A stretch of DNA of 64,000 nt, from contig JAJDBT010000072.1 of NCBI GenBank assembly GCA_029261215.1, positions 62,001 to 126,000 on the forward strand, given 5' to 3'. The position numbers and the translations under genes are program-made. The first letter of the stretch is position 1; the number at the start of each line of letters is the position of its first letter. Under the pieces are notes generated by a model. The model made no database searches. It was not told where the DNA came from and worked only from the letters and a program-made list of their open reading frames with translations. This stretch comes from Nitrospirota bacterium (GTDB lineage Bacteria; Nitrospirota; Nitrospiria; SBBL01; JAADHI01). Positions 35,293 to 44,755 of the stretch are shown in pieces.

Positions 35293-36279
35293 CTACCAAT
35301 CAATCAAAACATTTCCCCAGGTCACGCCGCCACCAAAAGCAGAGAGAATTAAACGCTCCCCTTTGTTGACTCTGCCCGACTCACAGGCAAGATCCAGCGC
35401 AATCGGAATCGTTGATGAAGACGTATTTCCAAATTTGCTGAGACTGACTTCTGTTTTGTTCATCGGGACGGAAATCCGGCTCAATACCGCTTCTAAAATC
35501 CTTAAGTTCGCCTGGTGAAAAATAAAATAATTAATTTCATCAGGACGAAGACCTGTTTCCGTCAAAAAATCAGTCAGCGCAGCAGTCATTTTTCTGACCG
35601 CCACCCGAAAAAGACCTTTTCCTTCCATCTTCATATAATGATCGCCTGTTTTCAATGTTTCCTGTGAGATTGGGAGAACAGATCCGCCCGCCGGCAAATA
35701 GATCAACTGATGATGCGCACCATCCGCCCCCAATCGAATCTGCCGAATCCCGCGCTCGGCGTTTTTTAAAACCACGGCACCCGCCCCGTCACCGAATAAA
35801 ATCGCCGTGGAAGGATCTGCCGGATCGATGAAGCGGGACTTCACATCGGTCGCAACAACGAGCACCGTCTTTGCTGTGCCGCTTTTAAGGTACTGATCCG
35901 CAATGGACAAGGCGTAGATAAATCCGGAACAAGATGCATTGAGATCAAAAGCGGGAATATTTTTCATAGCGGGTGATACTTCAGCCAGCCCTTTTTGAAC
36001 CAGACAGGCGGTAGACGGAAAATATAAATCCGGGGTCGTCGTGGTCACAAGAATCAAATCAACTTCACTTGCAGAAACCCCGGCAGATTGAAGGGCTTTT
36101 ACGCTGGCTTCGATTGCAAGCGATGAGGCTTTATCCTCCGGGCCAGCCCAATATCGGGTCTTAACCCCTGTCTTCCGAACAATCCCTTCTTCAGGAATCT
36201 TCAAAGACGCTGCAAGCGCTGTATTGGTCACCAAACGCTTTGGAAGCGCGCGACCCGTTCCGATAATGGACGATGGCAT
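35293..36279 (-). CDS. fabH: 3-oxoacyl-ACP synthase III
   Basis: A 328-residue condensing enzyme that starts fatty acid synthesis by joining acetyl-CoA to malonyl-ACP. The catalytic cysteine is in NASCSGFIYAL, the histidine in IFHQANLRI and the asparagine in FGNTSSSTIPIAL. The N-terminus IIGTGRALPKRLVTN is typical. No other fab gene is adjacent, unlike the common plsX-fabH-fabD arrangement, so it may be an extra copy for a specialised starter unit. The start has no clear ribosome site. Confidence 0.94.
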   Translation of the reverse strand: MPSSIIGTGRALPKRLVTNTALAASLKIPEEGIVRKTGVKTRYWAGPEDKASSLAIEASVKALQSAGVSASEVDLILVTTTTPDLYFPSTACLVQKGLAEVSPAMKNIPAFDLNASCSGFIYALSIADQYLKSGTAKTVLVVATDVKSRFIDPADPSTAILFGDGAGAVVLKNAERGIRQIRLGADGAHHQLIYLPAGGSVLPISQETLKTGDHYMKMEGKGLFRVAVRKMTAALTDFLTETGLRPDEINYFIFHQANLRILEAVLSRISVPMNKTEVSLSKFGNTSSSTIPIALDLACESGRVNKGERLILSAFGGGVTWGNVLIDW

Positions 36280-36460
36280 AGTGGCGGAAGTATAGCAGTT
36301 TGCAGGGAGGCATTTACAGATTCTTCTTTAAAAAATTGTGCGAAATAAGCCCTCCACGACAGCTGTATCAACGAGGATTTCTTGCGAATTCACAGCATTT
36401 CTGATATTTATGAGACTTCGAGATCACTCAATGACACACTTTATTTTTAAGAAAGATGGG

Positions 36461-37159
36461 ATGTTGCGCGGGATTGCATTAAGCCTCACATTACTATTAT
36501 TGGCCGGATGTGCAGGATCTGAAAAAAAATCAGAGCTCTTGTCTCTTTTGGGGGTCGATGAAAAAATCGTCGATTCCAATGAAGACCCCGAAAACACCTA
36601 TGACGCGATTACCCTGCTCAAACGGGGAGAAGCCTTCTACGTTAAGAAAGATTATATTGAAGCGGTGGCCGAATTCGACCGTTTTTTAATGCTCCACCCT
36701 TTTCACAGAATGGCCGCTTTCGCTCAGTTTAAAATGGCCATGAGTTATTATGAACAATTGAACACCATTGATCGTGATCCGGGTCCAATGGAAAAGGCCA
36801 TGACCTCATTTCAAAAAGTGGTGTCGCAATATCCCCAATCCCTGTATGTGGACGAAGCTTCAGAAAAAATTACAAAACTCAAACTACGTGAGTCGGATCA
36901 TGAGTTTTTGATTGGGCATTTCTACTACAGAACAGAAGCCTACCCTGCGGCCATCGCCCGGTTTGAGAAGATCCTGACGCAAAACCCTGAAGACATACTC
37001 ATGGAAAAAACACTTTATTTCCTGGGACGCTCACAATTTGAACTGGGAGAGCATGCCAAGGCAGCTGAAACATTCAAACAACTGCTTCAGCAATACCCTC
37101 AGTCCTCTTTTGAACCCAAGATTCATAAAATCCAGCCTAAATTACAGGCCGCTTCCTAA
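36461..37159 (+). CDS. bamD: Outer membrane assembly lipoprotein BamD
   Basis: A 232-residue lipoprotein of the BAM complex that inserts beta-barrel proteins in the outer membrane. The lipobox is LLAGC (cysteine 17 from the chosen start). The mature part is a string of TPR-like repeats, for example YEAFYVKKDYIEAVAEF-type segments with FLMLHPFHRMAAFAQFK. An alternative ATG at 36431 would add ten residues before the signal peptide; the frame opens even earlier. The dehydrogenase gene at 37165 starts five bases after its stop. Confidence 0.88.
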   Translation: MLRGIALSLTLLLLAGCAGSEKKSELLSLLGVDEKIVDSNEDPENTYDAITLLKRGEAFYVKKDYIEAVAEFDRFLMLHPFHRMAAFAQFKMAMSYYEQLNTIDRDPGPMEKAMTSFQKVVSQYPQSLYVDEASEKITKLKLRESDHEFLIGHFYYRTEAYPAAIARFEKILTQNPEDILMEKTLYFLGRSQFELGEHAKAAETFKQLLQQYPQSSFEPKIHKIQPKLQAAS

Positions 37160-37164
37160 GTTTC

Positions 37165-37650
37165 GTGGACAACAACCCAACAGGGCTCTACCCCATTTTC
37201 TTGCATTTAAAAAACCGTCGTGTGGTCATGATCGGCGGCGGGCCGGTGGCCGAACGTAAAGTTGCGGGTCTCATCCTTTCCGGAGCAAGGATTAAAGTCA
37301 TCAGCCCGGACTTTACTGAACAGTTAAGTGTGTGGGGAAAACAGGGAAAAATCAGCCTCGCCCAACGGCCTTATCAATACGGAGATCTGCAAGGGACAAC
37401 ACTCGCATTCACAGCAACAAATCGATCAGAGATCAATCAGGCTGTTTCAAAAGAAGCAGAAAAAGAGGGCATCTGGCTCAATGTGGCAGATCAGTCCTCT
37501 CCGGGGAATTTTATTGTTCCCGCCAGTTTCTCGGAAAAAGATATCGCCGTCGCGGTTTCTTCACACGGGAAAAACCCAGCACTCGCGGCTAAAGTACGAA
37601 ATCGCATCCGTGATTTTTTAAACCAACCCTTGTCATCACAAGACCGCTAA
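37165..37650 (+). CDS. Precorrin-2 dehydrogenase / siroheme synthase N-terminal-type protein
   Basis: A 161-residue NAD-dependent enzyme of the CysG-N/Met8 group that oxidises precorrin-2 to sirohydrochlorin in siroheme synthesis. It shows LYPIFLHLKNRRVVMIGGG, GPVAERKVAGL and the C-terminal VAVSSHGKNPALAAKVRNRI, which are family features. The domain stands alone without the methyltransferase half of CysG. It starts with GTG, five bases after bamD, so it is probably co-expressed. In related genomes this gene is often close to hemA; here it is not. Siroheme would serve sulfite or nitrite reductase or heme d1 synthesis, none of which is in the window. Confidence 0.88.
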   Translation: MDNNPTGLYPIFLHLKNRRVVMIGGGPVAERKVAGLILSGARIKVISPDFTEQLSVWGKQGKISLAQRPYQYGDLQGTTLAFTATNRSEINQAVSKEAEKEGIWLNVADQSSPGNFIVPASFSEKDIAVAVSSHGKNPALAAKVRNRIRDFLNQPLSSQDR

Positions 37651-37676
37651 AATAAAGGGTACCCATAAGGAATACG

Positions 37677-38171
37677 ATGAAATCAAAAAAAATCATGAAC
37701 TTAAAGACACTTCAGGAAGAAGTGTCCCGCTTAAAACAAAAGAAAAAGAAAATCGTATTTACCAATGGCTGTTTTGATCTCATCCACGTCGGTCATGTCC
37801 GATACCTTAGCGAAGCGCGGGCGCTGGGGGATGTCCTCATCGTCGCGGTCAACGCAGATGCCTCCATCAAAAAAATCAAAGATCCGAGACGGCCCATCGT
37901 CGTGCAATCTGAACGGCTTGAGGTATTATCCGCGCTTGAATGTGTGGACTATCTTATTTTATTTTCTGGGAAAACCCCGCTCCGCCTGATTACGGCGCTC
38001 ACACCGGATATACTCGTCAAAGGAGGCGATTGGGATTTGGATAAAATTGTAGGCCGGGAACATGTTGAGCAGCACGGGGGGAAAGTCGTCCGCATCCAGG
38101 TCGTAAAAGGCGCCTCCACCACCTCCATTATTGAACGTGTTTTAGAACGATTTAAAGGAAGCTCTCATTAA
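37677..38171 (+). CDS. rfaE2: D-glycero-beta-D-manno-heptose 1-phosphate adenylyltransferase
   Basis: A 164-residue nucleotidyltransferase that activates heptose 1-phosphate for the lipopolysaccharide inner core. It has the FTNGCFDLIHVGHVRYL signature of cytidylyltransferase-like enzymes, VAVNADASIK, LVKGGDW and STTSIIERVL. The domain is separate from the kinase half of HldE, which is absent from the window. An AAGGA ribosome site precedes the ATG at 37677. It supports an LPS-bearing outer membrane. Confidence 0.92.
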   Translation: MKSKKIMNLKTLQEEVSRLKQKKKKIVFTNGCFDLIHVGHVRYLSEARALGDVLIVAVNADASIKKIKDPRRPIVVQSERLEVLSALECVDYLILFSGKTPLRLITALTPDILVKGGDWDLDKIVGREHVEQHGGKVVRIQVVKGASTTSIIERVLERFKGSSH

Positions 38172-38230
38172 GTCATGAATTGTTTTTTCAACCCATACTT
38201 AATCAGAAGATGCCTAAAGGATACGCAGGA

Positions 38231-41200
38231 ATGAATTCCAGTTTAATCAGCGCCTCACCTTTTATCTCCATTTTTAAAGCCATTGAAGCCAAACAACGCA
38301 AAATCAAGATCAACGGTTTAAGTGGATCAACCCAGGCGCTTTTTCTTTCTTCAATTGCACGTGCCGGAATGCCTTTTTGCGTCGTGACGCCCACGAGGGA
38401 AGCGGCGCTTCTGCTTTTTCAAGAACTCACCTTTTTTTTAGAAATTGATCGCCCCGAAGCAAGTGAAACGCCTCCCTTAAGCGCCCTGTTTTTTCCACCC
38501 TGGGACATTCTGCCTTACGAACCTTCAAGCCCTCGCCCGGACCAAATCGCACAGCGGCTTTCAGTGCTCCGTCGATTGGCGCTTAAAGAACGGGTCTGCC
38601 TTGTGACCACAGCCGAAGCCTTTTTGCAGCAAGTCCCCTCCAAAACCTGTTTACTGGATCAAAGCACGACCCTAAGTGTGGGAGATACGATTGCGCGGGA
38701 AGACTTAATCAAAAAATTGAGTCGTACCGGTTACGAAGACGCAGGTTCCGTCACCCTGCCAGGAGAGATTTCCTTACGCGGCGGCATCGTGGATTTATAT
38801 TCCCCTGCATCTCATTCGCCGGTGCGCATCGAGTTTTTTGACGACGAAATTGAATCCATCCGAAGATTCGATCCCGAAACGCAGCGATCCAGTGAGGCGA
38901 TTGACTCGATTGACATTATTTTAGGACGGGAAAACATCTTTAACCCACTCCATCACGCCGTCTCTTTTTCAGATTATCTTTCCAATGACACAGCACTCAT
39001 CCTTGATGAGCCCACAGAATTACTGCAGCATGGCAAGTATTTAATAGAGGAAGCGGAAGATGCCTCTGTTTTTGCCGAAAAACGCAATCCGCACTATCCA
39101 AAAGTGAATACCCTCTACCTGCCGCTTTCGCATCTGCAGGATGCAGGTGCCGGACGGACAACCCTCGACATGGAAACCCTTTACATGAAGGCGGAAAAAG
39201 ACGCCCTGCGCTTTTCTTTCGAGTCCCGTTCCATCGCCTCGCTTGGTTTTTCCCGCCCCGGACAAACCTTTGCCGAAGCGAGCGAACAACTCAACCAACT
39301 TCGACAAAAACACCTGATCATGCTGGTCATCAAAAATCCACACCAAGCCGAACGTTTCAGGCGACTGCTCACAGACCATGATATTCCCTGGACAAACTGG
39401 GATGGAGAACCCGCACAAACTCTCAAAGTACCCGCCCCGGTGTTGTTGAAAATTGGGAACATTTCGGAAGGCTTTGCGCTAACGGGCCTGGACGTTATAT
39501 TCCTCACGGAAGAAGCGCTCGCCGGAGGCGGCAAACATCATCACGCCACACCCACGAAACGACAAACAGAGACAGGAAAACGGGCGGGCTTTCTTTCCTC
39601 ATTTGAAGATTTAAAACCGGGAGATTTTGTCGTTCACCTCGACCACGGCGTGGGAGAATATATCGGGTTGAAACGATTGACCATCCGTCAAGGAGAACGA
39701 GATGAAGGCTACGCCTCTGACTTTCTCATTATCGAATACCTGGGGAAAGACAAGGTCTATGTCCCCCTTGATGCCCTGAATCTCGTCCAGCGTTATGTCG
39801 GCGCAGATAGCCGCAAACCAAAACTCGATAAGCTCGGCGGTGCGCGGTGGGCCAAAACAAAGGCGCGGGTCAAAAAGGAAATTCAAGAAATGACACAAGA
39901 ACTTTTAAATTTATATGCGGAACGCGAAGTGTTAGAGGGGCACGCCTTTTCATCCCCGGCTTCGGATGCAGAGGCCTTTGCCGCCGCTTTTGAATACGAG
40001 GAAACACCCGACCAGCTGCGCACGATTCAGGAAGTGATTGCCGACATGGAAAAACCCAAACCCATGGATCGTCTTGTCTGTGGCGATGTCGGATACGGAA
40101 AAACAGAAGTCGCCATGCGAGCCGCCTTTCAGGCTGTCATGGACAACAAACAAGTCGCGATGATTGTTCCTACCACGCTCTTGGCCCAGCAACATTATCA
40201 GACTTTTGTAGAACGTTTTGAACCCTTCCCTGTCAAAGTGGCCGTTTTAAGCCGTTTTGTCTCACGGGCGGAGCAAAAAGAAGTCCTGAGCGCCCTCAAA
40301 AAAGGAACAGTGGACATCCTCATCGGCACACATCGCCTCCTTCAAAAAGATGTCATTTTTCGGGATTTGGGTTTGATTGTTGTCGATGAAGAACACCGTT
40401 TTGGCGTGCGGCATAAAGAATGGCTCAAAAAGATGCGAAAAGAAGTCGATGTACTCACGCTCACCGCCACCCCGATTCCCCGCACCTTGCAAATGGCGCT
40501 CGCGCAAGTGCGCGACCTTTCCGTCATCGAAACCCCGCCGGCAGACCGGCTTGCAATTCGCACCATCATGGCTCCTTTTGATCCAAGTATTATCCGGGAA
40601 GTCGTTTTCAGAGAACTTGTTCGCGGCGGCCAGGTTTTTTTTCTGCACAACCGGGTGCATAATATTGAAAAAATCGGCCTCTTTTTAAGCGAACTGATTC
40701 CTGAAGCCAAAATTGGCATTGCGCATGGGCAAATGCGTGAAGGCGCACTTGAAAGCGTTATGAGAAAATTTATCAATAACGAATACAACCTGCTTTTGAC
40801 CACGACCATTATTGAATCAGGCATCGACATACCCTCCGCAAACACCATCATTATCAATGACGCAGACCGCTTCGGGCTTTCAGAACTTTACCAGCTTCGG
40901 GGACGTGTCGGGCGATCCGGAGATCAGGCCTATGCCTACCTTCTTGTCCGGGAAGATCGCATTTTGACCGAAGAAGCCAAACAACGGCTGCAAGCCATAC
41001 AGGAGTTCACCGAACTGGGTTCTGGATTTAAGGTGGCGGCCCGTGATCTCGAAATACGCGGTGCGGGGAACCTTTTGGGACAAGAGCAATCCGGGCAAAT
41101 CGCCTCCGTGGGTTTTGAACTCTACCTTGACATGATCAATGACCTCGTCACGCGCTTAAAGGGCGCACCCGTAGAGAAAAAAGTCGAAACCACGCTACAT

Positions 41201-41632
41201 TTTCGGGTATCTGCCTTTATCCCTGAAGACTATCTGAGCGATGCCTTTCAACGGCTTTCCCTCTACAAGCGGCTTTCAAATTGCGAAGATCTTGAAGAAA
41301 TACAGGGCATACGAAACGAATTGGAAGATCGTTACGGCCCGATCCCCGACCCGGTTGAGCATTTATTGCAAATCATTCAACTCAAAGGCATGGCCAAAAC
41401 GCTTCGAATGAGCAAAATCGAAGAGCGCGGAAAAAACATCCGCTTTTCCTTTGACGATTCGGGCGAGCCGCCTCAAATTGATCCGCAACAATTGCTCACC
41501 CAATTTCCAGAAAAAATCCGGTTTATTAATCCCTATGCTTTTGAACTGGCGATTCGAGACAATGCATGGGAAAATATCTATCTGGAAACCGCGCTCTGTT
41601 TAAAAACCATGCAGGACGGAGTTGCACCTTGA
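38231..41632 (+). CDS. mfd: Transcription-repair coupling factor Mfd
   Basis: A 1133-residue motor that removes RNA polymerase stalled at DNA damage and recruits UvrA. The N-terminal UvrB-like region is followed by the RNA-polymerase interaction domain (GDFVVHLDHGVGEYIGLKRL), the RecG-type helicase with Walker A GDVGYGKTEVAMRA, DEEHRFGV, TATPIPRTLQMAL and RGRVGRSGDQAYAYLL, and a C-terminal TRCF domain. I chose the ATG at 38231 because it follows an AGGA site and matches the usual N-terminus; earlier in-frame starts exist at 38210 (ATG) and 38180 (TTG). Its stop overlaps the start of the downstream foldase gene. Confidence 0.97.
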   Translation: MNSSLISASPFISIFKAIEAKQRKIKINGLSGSTQALFLSSIARAGMPFCVVTPTREAALLLFQELTFFLEIDRPEASETPPLSALFFPPWDILPYEPSSPRPDQIAQRLSVLRRLALKERVCLVTTAEAFLQQVPSKTCLLDQSTTLSVGDTIAREDLIKKLSRTGYEDAGSVTLPGEISLRGGIVDLYSPASHSPVRIEFFDDEIESIRRFDPETQRSSEAIDSIDIILGRENIFNPLHHAVSFSDYLSNDTALILDEPTELLQHGKYLIEEAEDASVFAEKRNPHYPKVNTLYLPLSHLQDAGAGRTTLDMETLYMKAEKDALRFSFESRSIASLGFSRPGQTFAEASEQLNQLRQKHLIMLVIKNPHQAERFRRLLTDHDIPWTNWDGEPAQTLKVPAPVLLKIGNISEGFALTGLDVIFLTEEALAGGGKHHHATPTKRQTETGKRAGFLSSFEDLKPGDFVVHLDHGVGEYIGLKRLTIRQGERDEGYASDFLIIEYLGKDKVYVPLDALNLVQRYVGADSRKPKLDKLGGARWAKTKARVKKEIQEMTQELLNLYAEREVLEGHAFSSPASDAEAFAAAFEYEETPDQLRTIQEVIADMEKPKPMDRLVCGDVGYGKTEVAMRAAFQAVMDNKQVAMIVPTTLLAQQHYQTFVERFEPFPVKVAVLSRFVSRAEQKEVLSALKKGTVDILIGTHRLLQKDVIFRDLGLIVVDEEHRFGVRHKEWLKKMRKEVDVLTLTATPIPRTLQMALAQVRDLSVIETPPADRLAIRTIMAPFDPSIIREVVFRELVRGGQVFFLHNRVHNIEKIGLFLSELIPEAKIGIAHGQMREGALESVMRKFINNEYNLLLTTTIIESGIDIPSANTIIINDADRFGLSELYQLRGRVGRSGDQAYAYLLVREDRILTEEAKQRLQAIQEFTELGSGFKVAARDLEIRGAGNLLGQEQSGQIASVGFELYLDMINDLVTRLKGAPVEKKVETTLHFRVSAFIPEDYLSDAFQRLSLYKRLSNCEDLEEIQGIRNELEDRYGPIPDPVEHLLQIIQLKGMAKTLRMSKIEERGKNIRFSFDDSGEPPQIDPQQLLTQFPEKIRFINPYAFELAIRDNAWENIYLETALCLKTMQDGVAP

Positions 41633-42606
41633 AGTATGCTTTTTTGTTTTTAATCCCTTTTTTGTTCACCCTGGGCGGATGTGAAAAAAAAGATATCGAT
41701 CCCCAACAAGCCGTCCTCGCAGAGGTCAATGGAGAAGGGATTACGGTAGAAGAGTTACGCGCCCTTATGCCGGAAGAAGGTCCTGAGGAGGGAGAAAACA
41801 ATGACCCAGATGCCTTAAAAAATAACGAAAAAACCACGATGGCCGAGATTGAAGCCCTGAAACGTGGCTTGCTCGACCAATTGATTGACCGGAAAATGCT
41901 CCTTCAGGAAGCCCGCCGCCTGAACATTGTCCTTGGCCCATCCGAAATCAAAAACCAGGTAGACCAATTGCTTGACGGTGTCGATGAACCTACTTTCTTC
42001 AAACGTCTTTCAGATCAAAATATTTCAAGGGAAAGCTGGGAAAAAGCAACACATGAAAACCTACTTATTGAAAAACTACTGGATCAGCTTGCACGTGAAG
42101 GAGACGCGAAGGCACTGAACATCTCTGAAAAAACGGTACAAGATTATTATGACAAGAACCCTGAACAATGGCATGTGGACGAACAACTCAAGCTCAGGCA
42201 AATCGTGGTCGATAGCGCTGAAAAGGCCCGGACGCTACGGGCCACGATTCTCAATGGCGGTCATTTTTCAGAAATCGCCAAAATTCATTCCATGCAGACC
42301 CACACAGAAGATGGGGACGGACTCGGTTATGTATCACGCGAAGAAGTACCCGACGAGTTTGCCCCTCTTTTTGAACTTGACATCGGATCGGTCAGCGAGG
42401 TAATCAAGACAGCCTTTGGCTATCATCTTGTCTTAATCGAGGATAAGCGTCCGGCACAGATACTCCCTTTCGAGGAGATTCGAGAAAAACTTTACCAGCA
42501 ATTACTCGACAAAAAAAGAGAACTGGCCTTCTCAAAATGGATCGAAAAATTACGTTCACGCACAGAGGTACGCATCAATGAAGAACTCCTTAAATCATTT
42601 TCTTAA
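41629..42606 (+). CDS. PpiC-type peptidyl-prolyl isomerase lipoprotein
   Basis: A 325-residue predicted lipoprotein foldase. The likely start is the TTG at 41629, overlapping the mfd stop (TTGA) and preceded by GGACGGAG; this gives a proper signal (KYAFLFLIPFLFTLGGC) with lipobox LGGC. An N-terminal SurA-like helical region (LVEVNGEGITVEELRAL-type) is followed by a parvulin domain at about residues 190-280 (LRQIVV, EDGDGLGYVS, GYHLVLIEDKR). It should assist folding of exported proteins in the periplasm. It overlaps the next surA-like gene by 29 bases, so three genes from mfd onward are coupled. Confidence 0.88.
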   Translation: MKYAFLFLIPFLFTLGGCEKKDIDPQQAVLAEVNGEGITVEELRALMPEEGPEEGENNDPDALKNNEKTTMAEIEALKRGLLDQLIDRKMLLQEARRLNIVLGPSEIKNQVDQLLDGVDEPTFFKRLSDQNISRESWEKATHENLLIEKLLDQLAREGDAKALNISEKTVQDYYDKNPEQWHVDEQLKLRQIVVDSAEKARTLRATILNGGHFSEIAKIHSMQTHTEDGDGLGYVSREEVPDEFAPLFELDIGSVSEVIKTAFGYHLVLIEDKRPAQILPFEEIREKLYQQLLDKKRELAFSKWIEKLRSRTEVRINEELLKSFS

Positions 42607-43549
42607 GTCCGTCATCCTCATTTCACTGATCACAGCGCATGTGATGCTTTTAACGCTTCAGGGGCAGGCCGCAACATCCATTGACCGCGTGGTCGCCATT
42701 GCCGGTGATGAGATTATTACGCAAAGCGAACTGGATCGTATTATCCGTTCCAGAAAGGACGCGGGTGAGCCGATTGACCCGAAAAAAGATCATTGGGAGA
42801 TACTGAAACAACTGATTGAAGAGCAGCTGATCGTTCAGGAAGCGAAAAAAAAAGGGGTGACCGTCACAGAAGATGAACTTGAATTTGCACTGAAAGACAT
42901 CGAAAAGCGAAACCGGATTCCAGACCGGGAGGCCCTAAAAAAGGCCGTCGCAATGGATCATCTTTCCTGGGAACAATACCTCAACAACCTCAGCAATCAG
43001 TTAACAGCCCTTAAACTCTTAAGCCGTGAGGTCAATACCACCGTCACTTTGAGCGATGAGAAGGTGAAAGAATATTACGAACAACATGCCGACCTTTTTG
43101 CCTTGCCCGACCGGGTACAATTAAGACAGATTTTGCTCCCCTTTTCTGAAAATGCAAATCAAACCGAAATAGACAATATTAAAAGCAAAGCGGAAAAAAT
43201 ATATGATGAAGCGCACAGCGGCACCGATTTTTTACAATTGGTTCAACGATACAGTGAAGGACACGAAAAAAAAGAAGGCGGAGATTTGGGTTTTTTTAAA
43301 AGAGGCGACCTCACACCCAAAATAGACGAAGTCATCTTTCAACTCAAAGAAGGCGAAATCACCCCGCCGATTGAAACGCCTCTGGGCATTCATATTTTTA
43401 AAATTGAAACTCAGGAAATTGGACGATTAAGGCCCTTTGAAACGGTGCAACGCAAAATAAAAGAACAGTTAATCATGGAAAAAACGGCTGAGCTGCGCTC
43501 ACAATGGATCGAAGACCTCCGCAAACGTTCTTTTGTCGAGGTGAAATAG
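42578..43549 (+). CDS. surA: SurA-type periplasmic chaperone / peptidyl-prolyl isomerase
   Basis: A 323-residue exported chaperone for outer membrane proteins. After a signal peptide (about 1-32, ending in GQAA) comes the SurA N-terminal domain (IDRVVAIAGDEIITQSEL, then long helices) and one parvulin domain at about 175-270 (RVQLRQILLPF, GGDLGFFKRGD, TPLGIHIFKIE). E. coli SurA has two parvulin domains; this shorter single-domain form is common outside the gammaproteobacteria. Its ATG lies inside the preceding foldase gene and follows a GAGG site, so the two are translationally coupled. Confidence 0.9.
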   Translation: MKNSLNHFLKSVILISLITAHVMLLTLQGQAATSIDRVVAIAGDEIITQSELDRIIRSRKDAGEPIDPKKDHWEILKQLIEEQLIVQEAKKKGVTVTEDELEFALKDIEKRNRIPDREALKKAVAMDHLSWEQYLNNLSNQLTALKLLSREVNTTVTLSDEKVKEYYEQHADLFALPDRVQLRQILLPFSENANQTEIDNIKSKAEKIYDEAHSGTDFLQLVQRYSEGHEKKEGGDLGFFKRGDLTPKIDEVIFQLKEGEITPPIETPLGIHIFKIETQEIGRLRPFETVQRKIKEQLIMEKTAELRSQWIEDLRKRSFVEVK

Positions 43550-43612
43550 AGCACACGTTTCCCCTATTTTGGATGGCAGAAAAAAACTCAGACCGCTAAA
43601 CAAACGAGAGAC

Positions 43613-44221
43613 TTAAACATCCAGGGATTCTTCAGGCAAACGGGGCTTTTCCGTAATCATTGATCCGATCCGCTTCCAAACATCCATTTTCCCCTCTTTT
43701 TTTAAAGATGATGTCAGCAAAAGATCCGTAATCCCATAGATAGACTTGATCGTATCGGTTTGAGCTTTTCGTTTCCCTTTTGCGATTTTATCGGCCTTCG
43801 TCGTAATAAAAAAAGCGGGAATGGAACGATGGTCCAGCCATTCTTTCATTTTAATATCGAGCGGGCTCTCAGGGTGACGAATATCAATCAACATGCCAAC
43901 CCCATGAAGGGTTTCTTTTTTGGTCAGATACGCATTAATCATGGGCCCCCAGGCATTTCGCGTTTCTTTCCCCACTTTGGCATACCCATAACCCGGCAGA
44001 TCGACAAGATAAAACGCCTTGTTGATTAAAAAATACTGGATTAATTGGGTTTTTCCCGGGGTTTTGGCCACAAAGGCGACCTTCCGCCCCAAGAGATGGT
44101 TGATGAGAGAGGACTTGCCAACATTAGATCGCCCAATGAGGGCCACTTCAGGCAAACCATCTTTTGGACCGTCTTCCCATCGGGGTGCGGCCTTGATGTA
44201 TTCAATTGAAATCAACTTCAT
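43613..44221 (-). CDS. engB: Ribosome biogenesis GTP-binding protein EngB/YsxC
   Basis: A 202-residue GTPase required for assembly of the large ribosomal subunit. G-motifs: GRSNVGKSSLIN (G1), the G3 region VDLPGYGYAKVG and TKADK (G4). Length and motif order are typical. It is convergent with the surA gene and starts just upstream of tRNA-Leu(GAG) on the opposite strand. No strong ribosome site was seen. Confidence 0.96.
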   Translation of the reverse strand: MKLISIEYIKAAPRWEDGPKDGLPEVALIGRSNVGKSSLINHLLGRKVAFVAKTPGKTQLIQYFLINKAFYLVDLPGYGYAKVGKETRNAWGPMINAYLTKKETLHGVGMLIDIRHPESPLDIKMKEWLDHRSIPAFFITTKADKIAKGKRKAQTDTIKSIYGITDLLLTSSLKKEGKMDVWKRIGSMITEKPRLPEESLDV

Positions 44222-44267
44222 CGTGTTTTTTCTTCAATAAACATCGTGATTTGCCCGCCTGTTTGAC

Positions 44268-44294
44268 TTGACATGGTTCAAACAAAAATATAAT
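44268..44294 (+). promoter_or_regulatory. Promoter of tRNA-Leu(GAG)
   Basis: TTGACA (44268-44273) and TATAAT (44289-44294) are perfect boxes but only 15 bases apart, shorter than the usual 17. The tRNA begins 13 bases after the -10 box. Confidence 0.65.
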
Positions 44295-44306
44295 ATCCCC
44301 CAACTT

Positions 44307-44392
44307 GCCGAAGTGGTGGAATTTGGTAGACACGCACGTTTGAGGGGCGTGTGGGGCAACCTGTGGGGGTTCAAATCCCCCCTTCGGCACCA
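44307..44392 (+). tRNA. tRNA-Leu (anticodon GAG)
   Basis: An 86-base class II tRNA. GCCGAAG pairs with CTTCGGC in the acceptor stem, followed by an encoded ACCA end. The anticodon stem CACGT/GCGTG encloses TTGAGGG with anticodon GAG, and the T arm is GGGGG-TTCAAAT-CCCCC. A long variable arm is present. Confidence 0.95.
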
Positions 44393-44755
44393 AACTTTCC
44401 TGACAAACTCAGTACTCGATATCAATATGCTCTCCGTCCCAAGATTTCCCCTGCGTTAAGAATGAGCGCCTCATCCTTACACCCGATTTTCCTTCGAGCA
44501 GGTTATACCATAAAAAGACCTCACCACATCACTTAAATCCCTCTCAGAAACCCGTCTTTCAATTTTTCTACATTTGAAATTGCAGAATCTCTACCGCTGA
44601 ACAGGGAAAGATCGCAAGATGAAGGAACCATGAGGTACCCGCCTGCCGGAACCATGGCCAAACTCATGGCTCAGACATTGTTTTCCGGTGTAATATCCGA
44701 AACATGCTGGCCCGAGGCAAAACCCAGGGCTCGCCCCAGTAAAAGGTCCTTGAAT
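44393..44755. other. Gene-free stretch after tRNA-Leu(GAG)
   Basis: About 360 bases between the tRNA and the 3' end of the metallopeptidase gene. No convincing frame, terminator or repeat was found, and no repeat of the tRNA 3' end that would mark an integration site. Confidence 0.5.

Noticed and set aside
36338-36460. N-terminal extension of BamD from the first in-frame start
   Set aside because: The extension would place about 41 residues before the lipoprotein signal peptide, which would not work as a signal; the later ATG gives a normal signal.
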